Assembly (NCBI RefSeq): GCF_003086295.3
Contig: NC_092054.1
Span: forward strand, 38,385,294 to 38,449,293
DNA length: 64,000 nucleotides
Source of the DNA: Arachis hypogaea
Lineage: Eukaryota > Streptophyta > Magnoliopsida > Fabales > Fabaceae
Direction: 5' to 3'
Shown: positions 22,927-34,496 of the stretch, in pieces
Numbering within the stretch: position 1 is the first letter of the stretch
How the letters are laid out: the number at the start of each line of letters is the position of its first letter
Program-made: the position numbers and the translations under genes
The notes under the pieces: model-generated
The model's input: only the letters and a program-made list of their open reading frames with translations
Told to the model about the DNA's origin: nothing
Database searches by the model: none

Positions 22927-23499
22927 TGTTCCGAGGGTTACCTGAAAATGTAGGTCGATCTCGGACGAGATCTTCTGTGCTAGTCAGTGCTGATGTGCCC
23001 GGCTGGTGGGTGGCGGCCGAAGCTGTCGTGTCCGACTTGTTGAACTTGGCTGCACTGCTGATCCTTCACCACCGGAGGGTGGGGGGTACCTGCAAGGGAC
23101 TCCGATGCTTAAGTTAGCAAGGGTATTAAGCAGGTTTTTAGTAGAATTAGAGTATGAGTTATACCTGGGTGCTCCAGTGTATTTATAATGGTGTGATAGT
23201 GACCTTTTTAGATAAGATAAGTTAGTTATTTTATCTTATCTTATCTTATCTTTGGGTGAGGTCAGCTTATCTTCAAGGGAACCACCCTTCTCTCTGTAGG
23301 CTTGGGCTGCCTTTGGATTGGGCTGTGTTCCTTCGTTTGGGCCTTCTTGGGCCTCTGTGGCGTTTTGTCCGAGCTCTTTGTGAAGAGGTCGGACATTGGC
23401 CGAGCTCTTTGAGAAGAGGTCGGATAGTCTGACCTGAAGAGGTCGGTCAGCTTGTCGCTAAACATCCCGGGTCGGACAGCTTGACCCAGGGTATGAACA
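22927..23499 (-). repeat. 5' LTR of element D
   Basis: 573 bp. It is longer than the 3' copy, mainly because a stretch of about 30-40 bp around GAGCTCTTTG-GAAGAGGTCGGA near 23380-23420 is duplicated. TATTTATA (minus TATA box) at 23180-23187. Excluding the duplication it differs from the 3' LTR at about 17 positions by manual count. Confidence 0.92.
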
Positions 23500-23657
23500 T
23501 TAACTTAAGCATCGGAGTCCCTTGTAGGTACCACCACCCTCCGGTGGCGAAGGATTAGCACCAACACCAAGTCCAACAAGTCGGAAACATCAGCTTCGAC
23601 CAGTACAGAAGATCTCGTTCGAGATCGACCTATAGTTTCAGGTAACCCTCGGAACAT

Positions 23658-23675
23658 TGGCACCGTTGCCGAGGA
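23658..23675 (+). other. Primer binding site of element E (tRNA-Asp)
   Basis: TGGCACCGTTGCCGAGGA, one base after the LTR. Two mismatches to the tRNA-Asp complement, both G to A. Confidence 0.85.
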
Positions 23676-23697
23676 ATCTAGAAGTTATCCCATCATC

Positions 23698-26600
23698 ATG
23701 GTGGACAACCTTGACAACGACCACAATTCTGATTTAGAGAACAGATCGCCACATAAGAATACAGAGGTCACAATAGACGATACTTATCAATCTAACAAAG
23801 ACAAGAATTCACCAAACACGGGAGCCATGGAGGCATTTTAAGATCGCCTGAAACAACTCGAAAAAGAGGTCGAGTATCAACGGAAAGCCGAAAGAGACCT
23901 ACGAAGGGAAGCTAGGCGACGCCACAAGTTAGAAGACAAGCTCCTAAAGCTCGAAGCCAATCTCAAGGCCAAAACTACTCGATCCAACCACGAAGATAGC
24001 TAACGTAAGGACCAAGACCCATTCACCAAAGAGATCATGAAGACCAAAATCCCAAAGGACTTCAAACCTCCCGACATGCAGTCCGCTGCAAAGCCTTCCC
24101 GACTACCTTGATAAAGACAGCAATTAGATGGTTCGATAACCTGCTCCCTAGGTCCATCTCAAGCTTTGACGATTTGGCCAAAAAGTTTCTAGCCAGATTC
24201 TCCATCCAGAAAGACAAAACTAAGCATGCCCCAAGCCTATTAGGGATCAAGTAAGGAGATCGGGAAAGTCTCCGCAGCTACATGGAAAGATTCAACAAAG
24301 CATGTCTAGACATACAAAATCTGCCAACAGAAGCAGCCATAATGGGTCTCATCAATGGCTTACGAGAGGGACCTTTTAGTCACTCAATATCGAAAAAACA
24401 TCACACATCCCTGAATGAAGTGCAAGAACAAGCAGAGAAATACATCAACATGGAGGAAAACTCTCGACTAGGAGAGACCTCAAAGTCCGGATTCTCCTAC
24501 TCCTCCCGGGACAAGGACAAAGAGTCCAAGAAAAAAGAAGATCAGCATGGAGAAAAGATCAAGAAATACAACAATTACACCCCTCTTCGGGTGTCTCTTG
24601 TAGATGTCTATCGAGAAGTATGCCATACTGAAAAGATACCCCCAGCTCGCCCACTCAAAAGTAAGAAAGGAGGAGGAAATCGGACTGAATACTGTGAATA
24701 CCATCGAATCTATGGACATTTCACCAACGAATACTTCGACTTGAAAAATGTCATAGAAAAACTAGTGAGAGAGGGTAAACTAGATCGGTACTTAGCCAGC
24801 AGAGCAGATGAACCAAGAAAAAGAAGAAGGGACAAAGATGACGAACGAACTGAACGACCACCTCGTACACCGGAGAGACATGTCCACATGATACACGGAG
24901 GATTTACGGGAGGAGGAATCTCCAAATTATCTCGCAAAAGACATCTTAAAGAAGTATATTATGTTGAGGGAGGAGAAGAAGCACCCGACATCCCCACTAT
25001 CACTTTTACTAAAGAGGACGCAGCTGGCATCATCTCGAGACATGACGATCCCATGGTCATCACTATCATATTGGCCAACGCCAATCTCCACCGCACACTA
25101 GTAGACCAGGGAAGCTCGGCTGACATCTTGTTCAAAACCGCCTTTGACAAACTCGGCCTGGAGGAAAAAGAACTCAGAGCATATCCGAACAGCCTATTCG
25201 GGCTGGGAGACACTCCCATCCAACCACTTGGATACATCTCACTACACACAACCTTTGGAAAAGGAAACCGGTCAAGGACACTCAACATAGACTATATCGT
25301 GGTCAACGTGAGTTTAGACTACAATGCCCTAATAGGACGGACAACATTAAATCAGCTCGGTGCAGTAGTCTCGACTCCACATCTGTGCATGAAGTTCCCA
25401 ACCACAGAAAGAATAGCTACGATAAAAGCAGACCAGAAGATGGCACGCCGCTGTTACAACGAAAGTCTAAACCTTAGAGGCAGAGGAGAAGAATTTCACA
25501 CCATCGAACTTGGGGGAGTTCGAGGGCGGGAAAAACTTCGTCCACAACCCGAAGGTGAAATAGAAAAAGTTTAGATCAGAGATGTCCCAAATAAAACAAC
25601 CAATATCGGCACAATCCTAAAAGGAGACGTAAAGGAGTCAGTCATATAGTTCTTACGAGATAATGTCGACCTCTTCGCATGGAAGGCCGCAGACATGCCA
25701 GGCATAGACCCTAAGTTAATGTGCCACAAATTGGCAGTTTACCCAGGATCTCGGCCAGTACAGCAGATATGCAGAAAGCTCAGACCAGAATGATCCCAAG
25801 CTGTGGAAGAGCAAGTACAAGCTCTACTGGAGGCAGGATTCATAAGAGAAGTTAAGTACCCACTATGGCTAGCTAATGTCGTCTTGGTGAAAAAATCAAA
25901 CGGGAAGTGGCGGATGTGCACCGACAACACTGATCTCAACAAAGCCTGCCCAAAAGATCCTTATCCACTCCCAAGTATCGACGCTCTGGTGGATGCCTCC
26001 TCCAGATACAAATACCTCTCGTTTATGGACGCCTATTCGGGATACAATCAAATCCTGATGTACCCACCTGACCAAGAAAAAACCTCATTTTTAACCCCGA
26101 AAGCAAACTACTGCTATATCGTCATGCCATTCGGACTCAAAAACGCAGGAGCCACTTATCAAAGAGTAATAAATAAGGTCTTCGCAGACCACATCGGGAG
26201 AGTCATGGAAGTTTACGTGGACGACATGTTAATAAAGACACAAAGTGAAGAGTCGTTACTGTCCGACCTCACCCAAGTATTCGACACTATAAGAAGGCAA
26301 GGCATGCGACTTAACCCTGCAAAATGCACCTTCACAGTAAAAGCCGACAAATTCTTGGGTTTTATGCTCACGCAAAGAAGAATTGAAGTAAATCTGGATA
26401 AATGCAAGGCTATACTCAACATGAAGAGTCTGACCAGCGTTAAAGAGGTACAACAACTCAATGGAAGATTGGCAGCCTTGTCCAGATTTCTAGCCGGATT
26501 AGCAATAAGATCTCTCCCCTTCTACGCCACTCTAAGGAAGGAAAAGAGGTTTGAATGGACAACAGAGTGCGAGCAGGCCTTCCAGGATTTCAAAAGGTTC

Positions 26601-28748
26601 CTGGGACAACCACCTATTCTAACTCGGCCAAGGGAAGGAGAACCACTTGTATTGTGCCTCGCAGTAGGAAATCGGGTAATAGCCTCAGCATTGGTCCGAG
26701 ATGACGACAGTGGACAACAACCTATATACTTCATCAGCAAAGAATTACAAGGGTCCGAATTGAACTATCAAAAAATAGAAAAATTCGCCTATGCTCTCGT
26801 ACTAACATCTCGACGACTTCACCCATATTTCCAAGCCCACATCATCAGGGCTCGGACCAACCAGCCCATATAGAGCATTCTGCAGAAAACATATTTAGCA
26901 GGAAGAATTTTGCAATGGGCAGTCGAGTTGTCCGAATTCGACCTTCAATATGAAGCTCAGACAGCCATCAAATCACAGTATTTGGCTTACTCCATTGCCG
27001 AGTTCACGGGCACCCCAGAAATCCCTACAGAGTGAAATCTCTACGTAGACGGTTCCTCAAACAAAACTGGAAGTGGTGCAGGCGTGATAATAGAAAGCGA
27101 CCAGGGAGCCCAAATCGAACTTTTCCTCAAATTCAGGTTCCCTACCTCAAACTACCAAGCCGAGTATGAGGCACTACTAGCTGGTTTGAAGCTGGATAAG
27201 GAGGTTGGAGCTCAAAAGCTTATCATCTTTAGCGACTCACAAATAGTCACCTCACAAATAACAGGGAGCTACCAAGCCAAGGATCCCACCATAAAAAAGA
27301 ACTTGGACAAAACCAGGGAACAGCTCAGACAACTCGGGGAATATGAGGTCCACCACATACCCCAGGAATAGAATGCTCGAGCTGATGCACTCTCAAAACT
27401 AGCCAGCACCAAACCAGGGGGCAACAATAGAAGCCTCATGCAAGAGATGCTGCAGAATCCGTCAATCTCGGAAGAAGAAAAGGTCCTAGCCATAACAGGT
27501 CTGGATCAAGGATGGATGACTTCCATAGTTAATTACCTCAAAACAGAAACACTCCCTACAGATAAGAAGAAGGCAAAGAGGTTAAAACGGGAAGCACAAT
27601 ACTACACCATCATAAACAATACTCTATACAAGAGAGGGATTTCAACATCACTGTTAAAATGCGTGCCAACTTCCAACACAAAGGAAGTCTTAGAAGAAGT
27701 ACACAGTGGCATCTGTGGCAACCATCTCGGAGCGCAAGCTCTCATAAAAAAGGTACTCCGGGCCGGATTCTATTGGCCAACTTTACAAAAAGAAGCAATA
27801 GAATTCGTAAAGACATGTCCGCCATGTCAGAAGCATGCTAAATTTCACATCGCCCCACCAGAGGAGCTCATCAGCGTAACCTCACCTTGGCCATTTGCAA
27901 AATGGGGACTTGACCTCCTTGGGCCATTCCCTCAAGGATCAGGACAGGTCAAGTTCCTCATTGTCGGGGTAGACTATTTTACAAAATGGATTGAGGCAGA
28001 ACCCCTAGCCAACGCCACTGCTCAAAGAAGTCAAAAATTCCTATATAGAAACATTATCACAAGGTTTGGGGTTCCATATTCGATCACCACAGACAATGGC
28101 ACTCAATTTACAGACGCAGGCTTCAGAAAATTGGTAGCCAACTTGAAAATAAAGCACCAATTCACATCCGTAGAACACCCCCATGCTAATGGACAAGCAG
28201 AAGCTGACAACAAAGTCATATTGGCTAGGTTAAAACGGAGATTACAAGACGCAAAGGAAGCCTGGGCTGAAGAGCTCCCACAAGCCCTATGGGCATATCG
28301 GACAACTCCACACTCCACCACAAAGGAATCATCTTTTCGATTAGCTTACGGAATAGAGGCAATGATCCCAGTAGAGGTCGAAGAAAGATCACCCAGAGTA
28401 ATCCACTACAATGAAGAGGCCAATTCCCTACTTCAAAAGGAGGAACTCGACCTACTTCCAGAAATTGGAGAAAGAGCTCGGATCAAGGAAGAGGCGTTAA
28501 AACGTCGAATGGCCTCAACATACAACCGAAAAGTAGTGCCGCGAGGTTTTGCCGAGAACGATCTCGTCTTAATCCGAAATGATATCAGAACAAGTCGACC
28601 TGGAGAAGGAAAGCTGGCAGCAAACTGAAAAGGACCCTACCGAGTCATAGAAATACTCGAAAAGGGATACTACAGGCTGACCGAACTCGAAGGGCGAGAG
28701 CTTCCAAGGTCATGGTACGCTTGCAACTTAAGAAGGTATTACAGTTAG
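23698..28748 (+). pseudogene. Element E gag-pol polyprotein (broken)
   Basis: Begins at ATG 23698 (MVDNLDNDHNSD). The gag coiled coil is interrupted by stops near 23841 and 24001. A deletion after 24075 removes about 35 residues, then the frame resumes in the Retrotrans_gag helices. The frame 24282-25574 carries the rest of gag with the zinc-knuckle-like CEYHRIYGHFTNEYF (last Cys replaced by Tyr), and the protease with VDQGSSADILF and NALIGRTTLNQLG. RT (25803-26873) has intact YVDD and FMDAYSGYNQ. A stop near 26871, and TGG to TGA at about 27033, precede RNase H (YVDGS, AEYEALLAGL, SDSQ to 27371). The integrase frame 27438-28628 is nearly complete: HSGICGNH...CPPCQKH zinc domain and DD35E residues in VDYFTKW, TDNGTQF and NGQAEADNK. 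One TGG to TGA at about 28626 cuts the C-terminal domain, which ends CNLRRYYS at 28748. Confidence 0.92.
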
Positions 28749-29513
28749 GAGGTAATAAAGATCTTAGAACGAGGTGCACTCTTTTTCCTGAAAAAGGTTT
28801 TTTAACGAGGCACCGAGCCAAGATCCATGAACTACCTGACTTAGAGGGATCAAATGCCCACATGTATATATTTGCATTTTCTTTATTTTAAAGAAAGTTT
28901 TTAGATTTTTCCCCAAATCCTCTTATCAAGACGCATTAATCTGAAATGCAAAAAAATTCATCGCCTGATTATAAAGCTACAGATCGGCAGAAAGTGAACA
29001 TCAAATTCACTGCTTGATCACGATAAAGACCAACGAAGATGAAAACCAAATTCATCAAAAGTTCGACCAAACGGTGATCAAACCCAATTTCTACAAAATC
29101 GGCAAAGATGAAAAGGCGACAAAAATAGAATAATGCAAGGAGTTATCAAAAGTGATCCATAGAAAGGACCTGACGAGGTCTTAATAAAATGGGTTGCTAA
29201 AAATAACTTAAAGACAGGCCGACGTAAAGAAGTCGGATCAGTCGACCACAATAACCAAAGTTATAAAAAGTAAATCCCTGGAAAGAGGCCTGACCAGCCC
29301 TAAAAAAAGAGGATTACTAAAAATAACTTAGAAGGGACCGACATGATGAAGTCGGCCCAACAATATCACAAAGTTATAAAAGTAAATCCCTAAAAGAGAC
29401 CCGACAAGGGTCCAAATAAAGAGGATTACTAAAAATAACTTAGAAAGGACCGACATGATGAAGTCGGCCTAACAAAATTACAAAGTTATAAAAGTAAATC
29501 CCTAAAAGAGACC
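28749..29513. repeat. Element E pol/antisense-gene spacer, left of F
   Basis: After the pol stop comes the shared GGTGCACTCTTTTTCC block, then two or three degenerate 45-55-bp hairpin units (28930-29110) and about 110-bp units (29110-29513; AGTTATAAAAGTAAATCC starts 29372 and 29484, 112 bp apart). F inserted inside one unit, duplicating AGACC. Confidence 0.8.
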
Positions 29514-30051
29514 TGTTCCGAGGGTTACCTGAAACTGGAGGTCGATCTCGGTTGAGATCTTCTGTACAGGTCGGTGCCGATGTGTCCGGCTGGTGAGTGG
29601 CGGCCGGAGTTGTCGTGTCCGACTTGTTGGACTGACTGCACTGCTGATCCTTGGTCACCGAAGGGTGGGGGTACCTGCAAGAGACTCCGATGCTTAAGTT
29701 AGCATGGGTATTAAACAGGTTTTTATGTAGAATTAGAGTATAAGTTATACCTGGGTGCTCCAGTGTATTTATAATGGTGTGGAGTGACCTTTTTAGGTAA
29801 GATAAGTTAGTTATCTTATCTTATCTTATCTTTGGGTGATGTCAGTTTATCTTCCATGGAACCGCCCTTATCTCCATAGGCATGGGCTGCCTCTAGATCT
29901 GGGTCGTATTCCTTGAGTTGGACCCTTCTTTGGGCTTTCCTGTCGATTTGGCCGAGTTCTTCGTAAAGAAGTCGGTCCGCTTGACCTAAAGAGGTCGGTC
30001 GCTTTGCTACTGAACATCCCGGTTTGGACAGCTCAACCCAGGGTATGAACA
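29514..30051 (-). repeat. 3' LTR of element F
   Basis: 538 bp, TGTTCCGAGG...GGTATGAACA on the + strand. Minus-strand TATA box at 29766-29773, GATAAG-complement runs at 29797-29832. The adjoining reverse-complement polypurine tract GTGCCCCTGCTTGAG (30052-30066) identifies it as the 3' LTR. Confidence 0.95.
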
Positions 30052-31126
30052 GTGCCCCTGCTTGAGCTCGGTCTTCTTTGTTTTGGGTGAGTCCTTGACT
30101 TCGGTCCTTTTCTAATGAAGCCGAACTCAAGCATTTCGTCGATTCCTTTGTAGCGGCTTTTGAATGTAGAACGTTTTTCTCTAAAAGCGCGCGCTTGTAT
30201 ATCAGTGCTTTTGGGAACGTGTGAGGGTTTAATACTTTCATTAATTAGTATTAATTGCCCCGTTTTTCTTTGGCTCTTTATTTTGATTTTTGAAAACCCA
30301 GAAACAATTTCTCTTCTTCGCTCTTTTTGTAACTTCTTCGTAATTTCTTTTCGCTCTCTGTCTTTCGCCCACATTTCTGCTTTTCTTGCGTTGCGGCGTC
30401 GCTCGGCGATTTTCTGGGCAGCTTTCATTTTTATGTCTCCTTTTTTCCTTTGAAGCTTCTTCCTTCTCCAGGTGAGTTCCATTCGTATTTTCTTTTTCTT
30501 TCGTTGCTTTGGCTTTGTGATGAAGTTTTGATTTTGCTTTAGAAAAAGATTGGATCTTTCTGTTTTTGTCGCGCCTATTTGTTGTTGAAATGTGTGTTCT
30601 AGGAGTTTCTTCATCTTCTGCATGATCCTTTTTGCCTTTCCTGTTGCTTGATGCTTTTTAGGGCTTTTGCATGTTCTGTTGTTTCTGTCTGATACCAATA
30701 CCCAGAAAATCTGCATCTTTTCCTTGCTTTGTTTGAAGATTGCTTTTTGTCTGATTCTGAAAATGGTTGCGCCTTTGATGGTTTCTACTTGGCGTGCCTT
30801 GATGTTTTGGGATGCATGCTTTTTTGCTGGTAGACCGTGAGGCAATGATTTTGATGACTTTTTGTGTTTTGCTTTGATGAAAAATGCCATCTGTTTGCAG
30901 TCTTCTTTTCTTGTTTGAGAGGTGCTGGGGTGCGAGCTATAGATTTTTTCTGAAAATCTTGCTTTGTTACTGCCTCCAAAGGATGCCTCGAGACTTTGGT
31001 TTGAGTCTTGGGGTTTTTCTTTTCTGTTTGTTCGCCTGTATTGTTTTGATCGAGTTGTTTTATCCCTCATCCGAGATATTTTTAGTAATCCCATCTCTTT
31101 TTCTTATTGTAGGATTAGTTGGCCTC
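30052..31126 (+). promoter_or_regulatory. Leader/promoter region of the element F antisense gene
   Basis: 1.07 kb, strongly pyrimidine-rich on the + strand, ending just before the antisense ATG at 31127. It contains the conserved block at 30214-30234. A possible intron acceptor (TTCTTATTGTAG) lies 14 bases before the ATG, suggesting the 5' leader may be spliced. The opposite strand has a 353-residue Lys/Arg-rich frame (31094-30033) that reads into the LTR. It has no counterpart in A or E and is judged a composition effect. Confidence 0.5.
30214..30234 (+). promoter_or_regulatory. Conserved AAACCCTCGCACGTT block (element F)
   Basis: Complement of the blocks at 7903-7923 (A) and 43545-43565 (E), with one change (CGCACG to CACACG). 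Neighbouring GCGCGC is on the LTR side at about 30188-30194. It lies about 165 bases from the 3' LTR. Function is inferred only from conservation and position. Confidence 0.5.
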
Positions 31127-33051
31127 ATGTCTTCTCGCAATAACATTGTAGAGATGTCTTCCAGAGTTCCCGAGGGGATATCCGATTAGCTGGACTCCCT
31201 TGTCTTGATGTGTGTTTTTGTTGTGGATACTGAATTTTGCATAGAGCTTAGGAAGCGTCATAGGATTTGTGGTAACAGTGCCTGGGAGAGGGATTATGAG
31301 CTTGTTGCTCCTGATTCTGATGAGAGGGTTTGTTTTCCGACCTCCATCGAGGGGGAGCGTCCCTTCTTCTATGCCTATGAATGTTTCTTCAGTCAACTGG
31401 ACATTACTTTTCCTTTTACTGCTTTTGAGACTGACCTGTTGTGGTCGTGTAATATTGCCCCATCCCAGCTTCACCCGAATTCCTGGGATTTTATCAAAAT
31501 TTTTCAGCTACTTTGCCAAGAGTTAGGTGTAACACCTTCTCAGGCTCTCTTCCTTTATCTGTTTGTTTCTGCCAAGCCTGGTGGCTCTTCGAAAAAGAAA
31601 GCTTCCTGGGTTACTTTCAGATCTGCCCAGGGCCATAAAGTGTTTGCTATGTATGATGAGTCCTTTAAGGATTTCAAGAATTACTCCTTTAAAGTTCGTG
31701 CTGTCGAGGGGGCCCGCCCCTTTTTTCTTGATGAAAATGATGAGCCTTCTTTTCCTCTAGAGTGGCAGAAGGATGTGAGAGTGTCTTGCTATACCTGGGA
31801 GATGCTTGATGATGTTGAGCGTGCTTTTGTTGTTGTTCTTGAGGATTTATGGGGAGAACCACCCCATCTTGATACAAAAAGGTTTTTGAATGACCCATCC
31901 CTAGTCCGAGCTATTTTGGGTATTTGCCTGACTTATTTCTATGCTTGTTTCTTCGTTTGGCTTCCTCATCTTGTGATTGTAACCCTTTACTGTGGTTGAT
32001 TTTGTATTTGCAAAGATGTCAAAAAATAATGATTCCATGAAGGCCTTCAAAAGGGCAAAGAAGGCAACTGCTGCTCAGAATATCTCGGCCAAGGCGGCCG
32101 GGGAGGGATCTTCCCAAGTGCAAGTGAAGCCGCCTGTGCCGAGTTCTCCTGGACCGAGGAAGGTGATCCCTACTCCTCGGGTTCGTCTGGCTGATTTTCC
32201 ACCGACTTCTGTCTCTAGTTCTGGTGCTCCTCCCAACAAGAAACAAAAAACAGCTGAGCCTTTCAAGCTTGATGCTCCTAACTTTAATGCAATTGAATTT
32301 GTGGATCAGCAAATTGGTCCCTACGGTGCCCTTCCTATGGACGATGTGTCGCTCCTTTGTCATCTGGACTTTATAACTCGAAGTAGTGTTAGAATGGCGT
32401 ATATGGGGGCTGCCCTATACCGGACTGCTCAAAATCTTCCTCTCCATGCCACCAAAGCCTTTATGGAGGAGGCTAAACAGGAGTTTGATCGGATGAAGGG
32501 CCTGAAGGAGGAGCTTGAAGTAAAGGTAGCCAAGTTGGAGAAGGATCTGGAGAACGAGAAGGCGAGTTCACTTTCTCTGGCGGCCTCTGTGAGGCTGGCC
32601 GAGGACACGGCGGTGATACATAAGGACAGCTATGTCACATCCTATCGGGAGGGGATACGTCTGAAAGAGGAGTTGGAGAACGCCCGAGCTGATTACTCTG
32701 AGCTCCAGGGTCATCTTGTTGGCAGCGTAACTGCTGCCTATGAGAACCTGAAAGAGCAAGTTTGAATTATTGCTCCCGAGGCCGACCTTACTCTCTTCAG
32801 CCTGGATAATGTTGTTAGGAATGGTAAGATTTTCCCGGATGACGAGAATGATGATGATGTCGAACCCTTCCCTGTGTCTTCTGCCAAGGTGTCAGCTCCT
32901 ACTATTCCTCCTGCCGAGGTCGGCCCTCCCGCTTCTGATCCTGACTGCCAGATCTTAAACCGGGACGATGGTACTGTGGATGCTGTTCCTCTCCAGGCTC
33001 GCCCTCCTTCTCCTCAGGCTGATGCTGCTAAAAAGTCTTCTAATCTTTAGC
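31127..33051 (+). pseudogene. Antisense accessory gene of element F (Transposase_28-like, spliced)
   Basis: Most complete copy. Exon 1 is 31127-31919, starting MSSRNNIVEMSS. A TAG interrupts at codon 21, after which the frame is open. It has FETDLLWSCNIAPSQLHPNS and WDFIKIFQLLCQELGV, the signature of the 'putative gypsy type transposon' (Transposase_28) family, and WGEPPHLDTKRFL near the end. The donor GT at 31920 and its phase match A and E. Exon 2 begins near 32014 (MSKNNDSMKAFKRAKKA) and has basic KKQK, VDQQIGPYG, a heptad-rich coiled coil (about 32460-32760) and an acidic Pro-rich tail ending at the TAG 33049. A CGA to TGA change stops it at 32763. The acceptor reads GCAAAG instead of CAGAA, which may break splicing. 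The role is unknown; a nuclear or chromatin protein is only a guess from the basic and coiled-coil parts. Confidence 0.78.
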
Positions 33052-34496
33052 TGATTTATTTTGGATATTTGTGTAGTTGGCCCGGCTTGTGGGCTTTTAA
33101 ACTCTTTATTTCGTGGTTGGTTTATTTTGCTGACACTCTTTCTGGTTGCTTGTTTAGCAACCCATTATTTTGAAAAACACAACGAGTAGCTTCTAAGCTT
33201 TCGGGTCTGACCCTGAAGCTTTGTTATTTTATGTCATGCTTGCTTGCGCCTGTCTTAGCTTCTTTATATGTTTCGAGAATGTTGAAGCCTTGTTGCTCAG
33301 CCTCTTTGAATTGCTTTGTACTTGGAGGTCGTAGATGCGTGGATCCAATTAGCAATCCATGACCGACTTCTTTGTCCTTTTCCAAGTAGTTGATCGATGT
33401 CGTCATGTCGATCTTTTCTCGGTTATTTTTAGTAATCTTCTTTTTTGGACCTTGGTCAGGTCTCTTTCAGAGATTACTTTTATAACTTGTTTGTTGTAGG
33501 AGACCGACTTCATTATGTCGATCTCTTCTAAGTTATTTTTGTAATCCTCTTTCTTGGATCTTTGTCAGATCTCTTTCAGGGATTACTTTTATAACTTGTT
33601 TGTTGTAGGAGATCGACTTCGTTATGTCGATCTCTTCTAAGTTATTTTTGTAATCCTCTTTCTTGGATCTTTGTCAGATCTCTTTCAGGGATTACTTTTA
33701 TAACTTGTCTGTTGTAAGAGACCGACTTCGTTATGTCGATCTCTTCTATGTTATTTTTGTAATCCTCTTTCTTGGATCTTTGTCAGATCTCTTTCAGGGA
33801 TTACTTTTATAACTTGTTTGTAGGAGGTCGACTTCTTTGCGTCGTCCTCTTTCTAAGTTATTTTTGTAGTCCTCTTTTTTGGACCTTTGTCAGGTCTCTT
33901 TCAGGGGCTACTTTTATAACTTTTCATTTTGGGCTGACTTTGTCATGTCGGGGCCTTCTAAGTTAAAGTAATCCTCTTTAATAGGGTTGGCCAGACCTCT
34001 TTCTAGGGTTTACTTATAACTTGGGTTGACTTGGTCCGACTTCTTAACGTCAGCCAGTCTTTAAGTTATTATTTAGCAATCCATAAGACCTCGTCAGGTT
34101 CTTTTTCCGGATCACTTTCGATAACTTCTTACATTATTCTCTGTTCATCTTTGCCGATTTGTAGAAGGTGGTTGCTATCTTTAGATCGTCTTTTAGGTGA
34201 ATCGCGTTTTCACCTTTATCGGACGATTGTCTTTATCGTGATCGTGGAGTGAAATTGTTTTTCACTTTATGCCGATCTGTTGCTTTATAATCGGATGATG
34301 AATGCTTCAGATTAATGCGTCTTGGAAACTTGTAGAATATCTAAAATATATTTTATTCAAAGGAAAGTGCAAATATATACATGTGGGAATTTTTCATCCC
34401 TTTAAGTCGGATAGTGTCTGAGTCTCAACTTGGTGCCTCATTAAAAAACCTTTTCAGGAAAAAGAGTGCATCCAATAGTGAGATCTTTTATCTTTT
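33052..34496. repeat. Element F spacer: hairpin repeat units between convergent genes
   Basis: About 33390-33960 holds five 107-109-bp units (AGTTATTTTT starts 33531, 33640, 33749, 33856). Each has GATTACTTTTATAACTT and its near-complement AAGTTATTTTTGTAATCC, and GACTTCGTTATGTCG-type inner palindromes. About 34140-34310 holds two or three 45-55-bp units with TGAAT...TTCACC arms. The shared GGTGCC...GTGCATCC hairpin-like block (34430-34475) precedes the pol end. No gene. Confidence 0.8.

Larger units (their letters stand above)
17288..23499 (-). mobile_element. Element D: internally deleted relative, inserted in E's 5' LTR
   Basis: 6212 bp, minus orientation, two LTRs (17288-17826 and 22927-23499), flanked by CTAAC (17283-17287) and TTAAC (23500-23504), a 5-bp duplication with one change. 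Internal parts in its own direction: primer site, gag fragment, a 36-bp minisatellite in place of most of gag/protease/RT, RT/RNase H and integrase fragments, then a 2.4-kb hairpin-repeat spacer. The antisense gene found in A, E and F is absent. It could have moved only with proteins from relatives. Confidence 0.93.
16937..23656 (+). repeat. 5' LTR of element E, interrupted by element D
   Basis: Two parts: 16937-17287 (351 bp) and 23505-23656 (152 bp), adding to 503 bp, equal to the 3' LTR length. TGTTCATATC start, CCTCGGAACA end. TATAAATA at 17213-17220 follows a run of GATAAG repeats (17150-17190). D inserted at the CTAAC in GCTAACTTAAG. Confidence 0.95.

Noticed and set aside
30033..31094. 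353-residue Lys/Arg-rich frame on the minus strand of F, reaching into the LTR
   Set aside because: Purine-rich composition gives Lys/Arg codons and few stops. The equivalent stretches of A and E have different sequence and multiple stops, so no conserved protein is supported.
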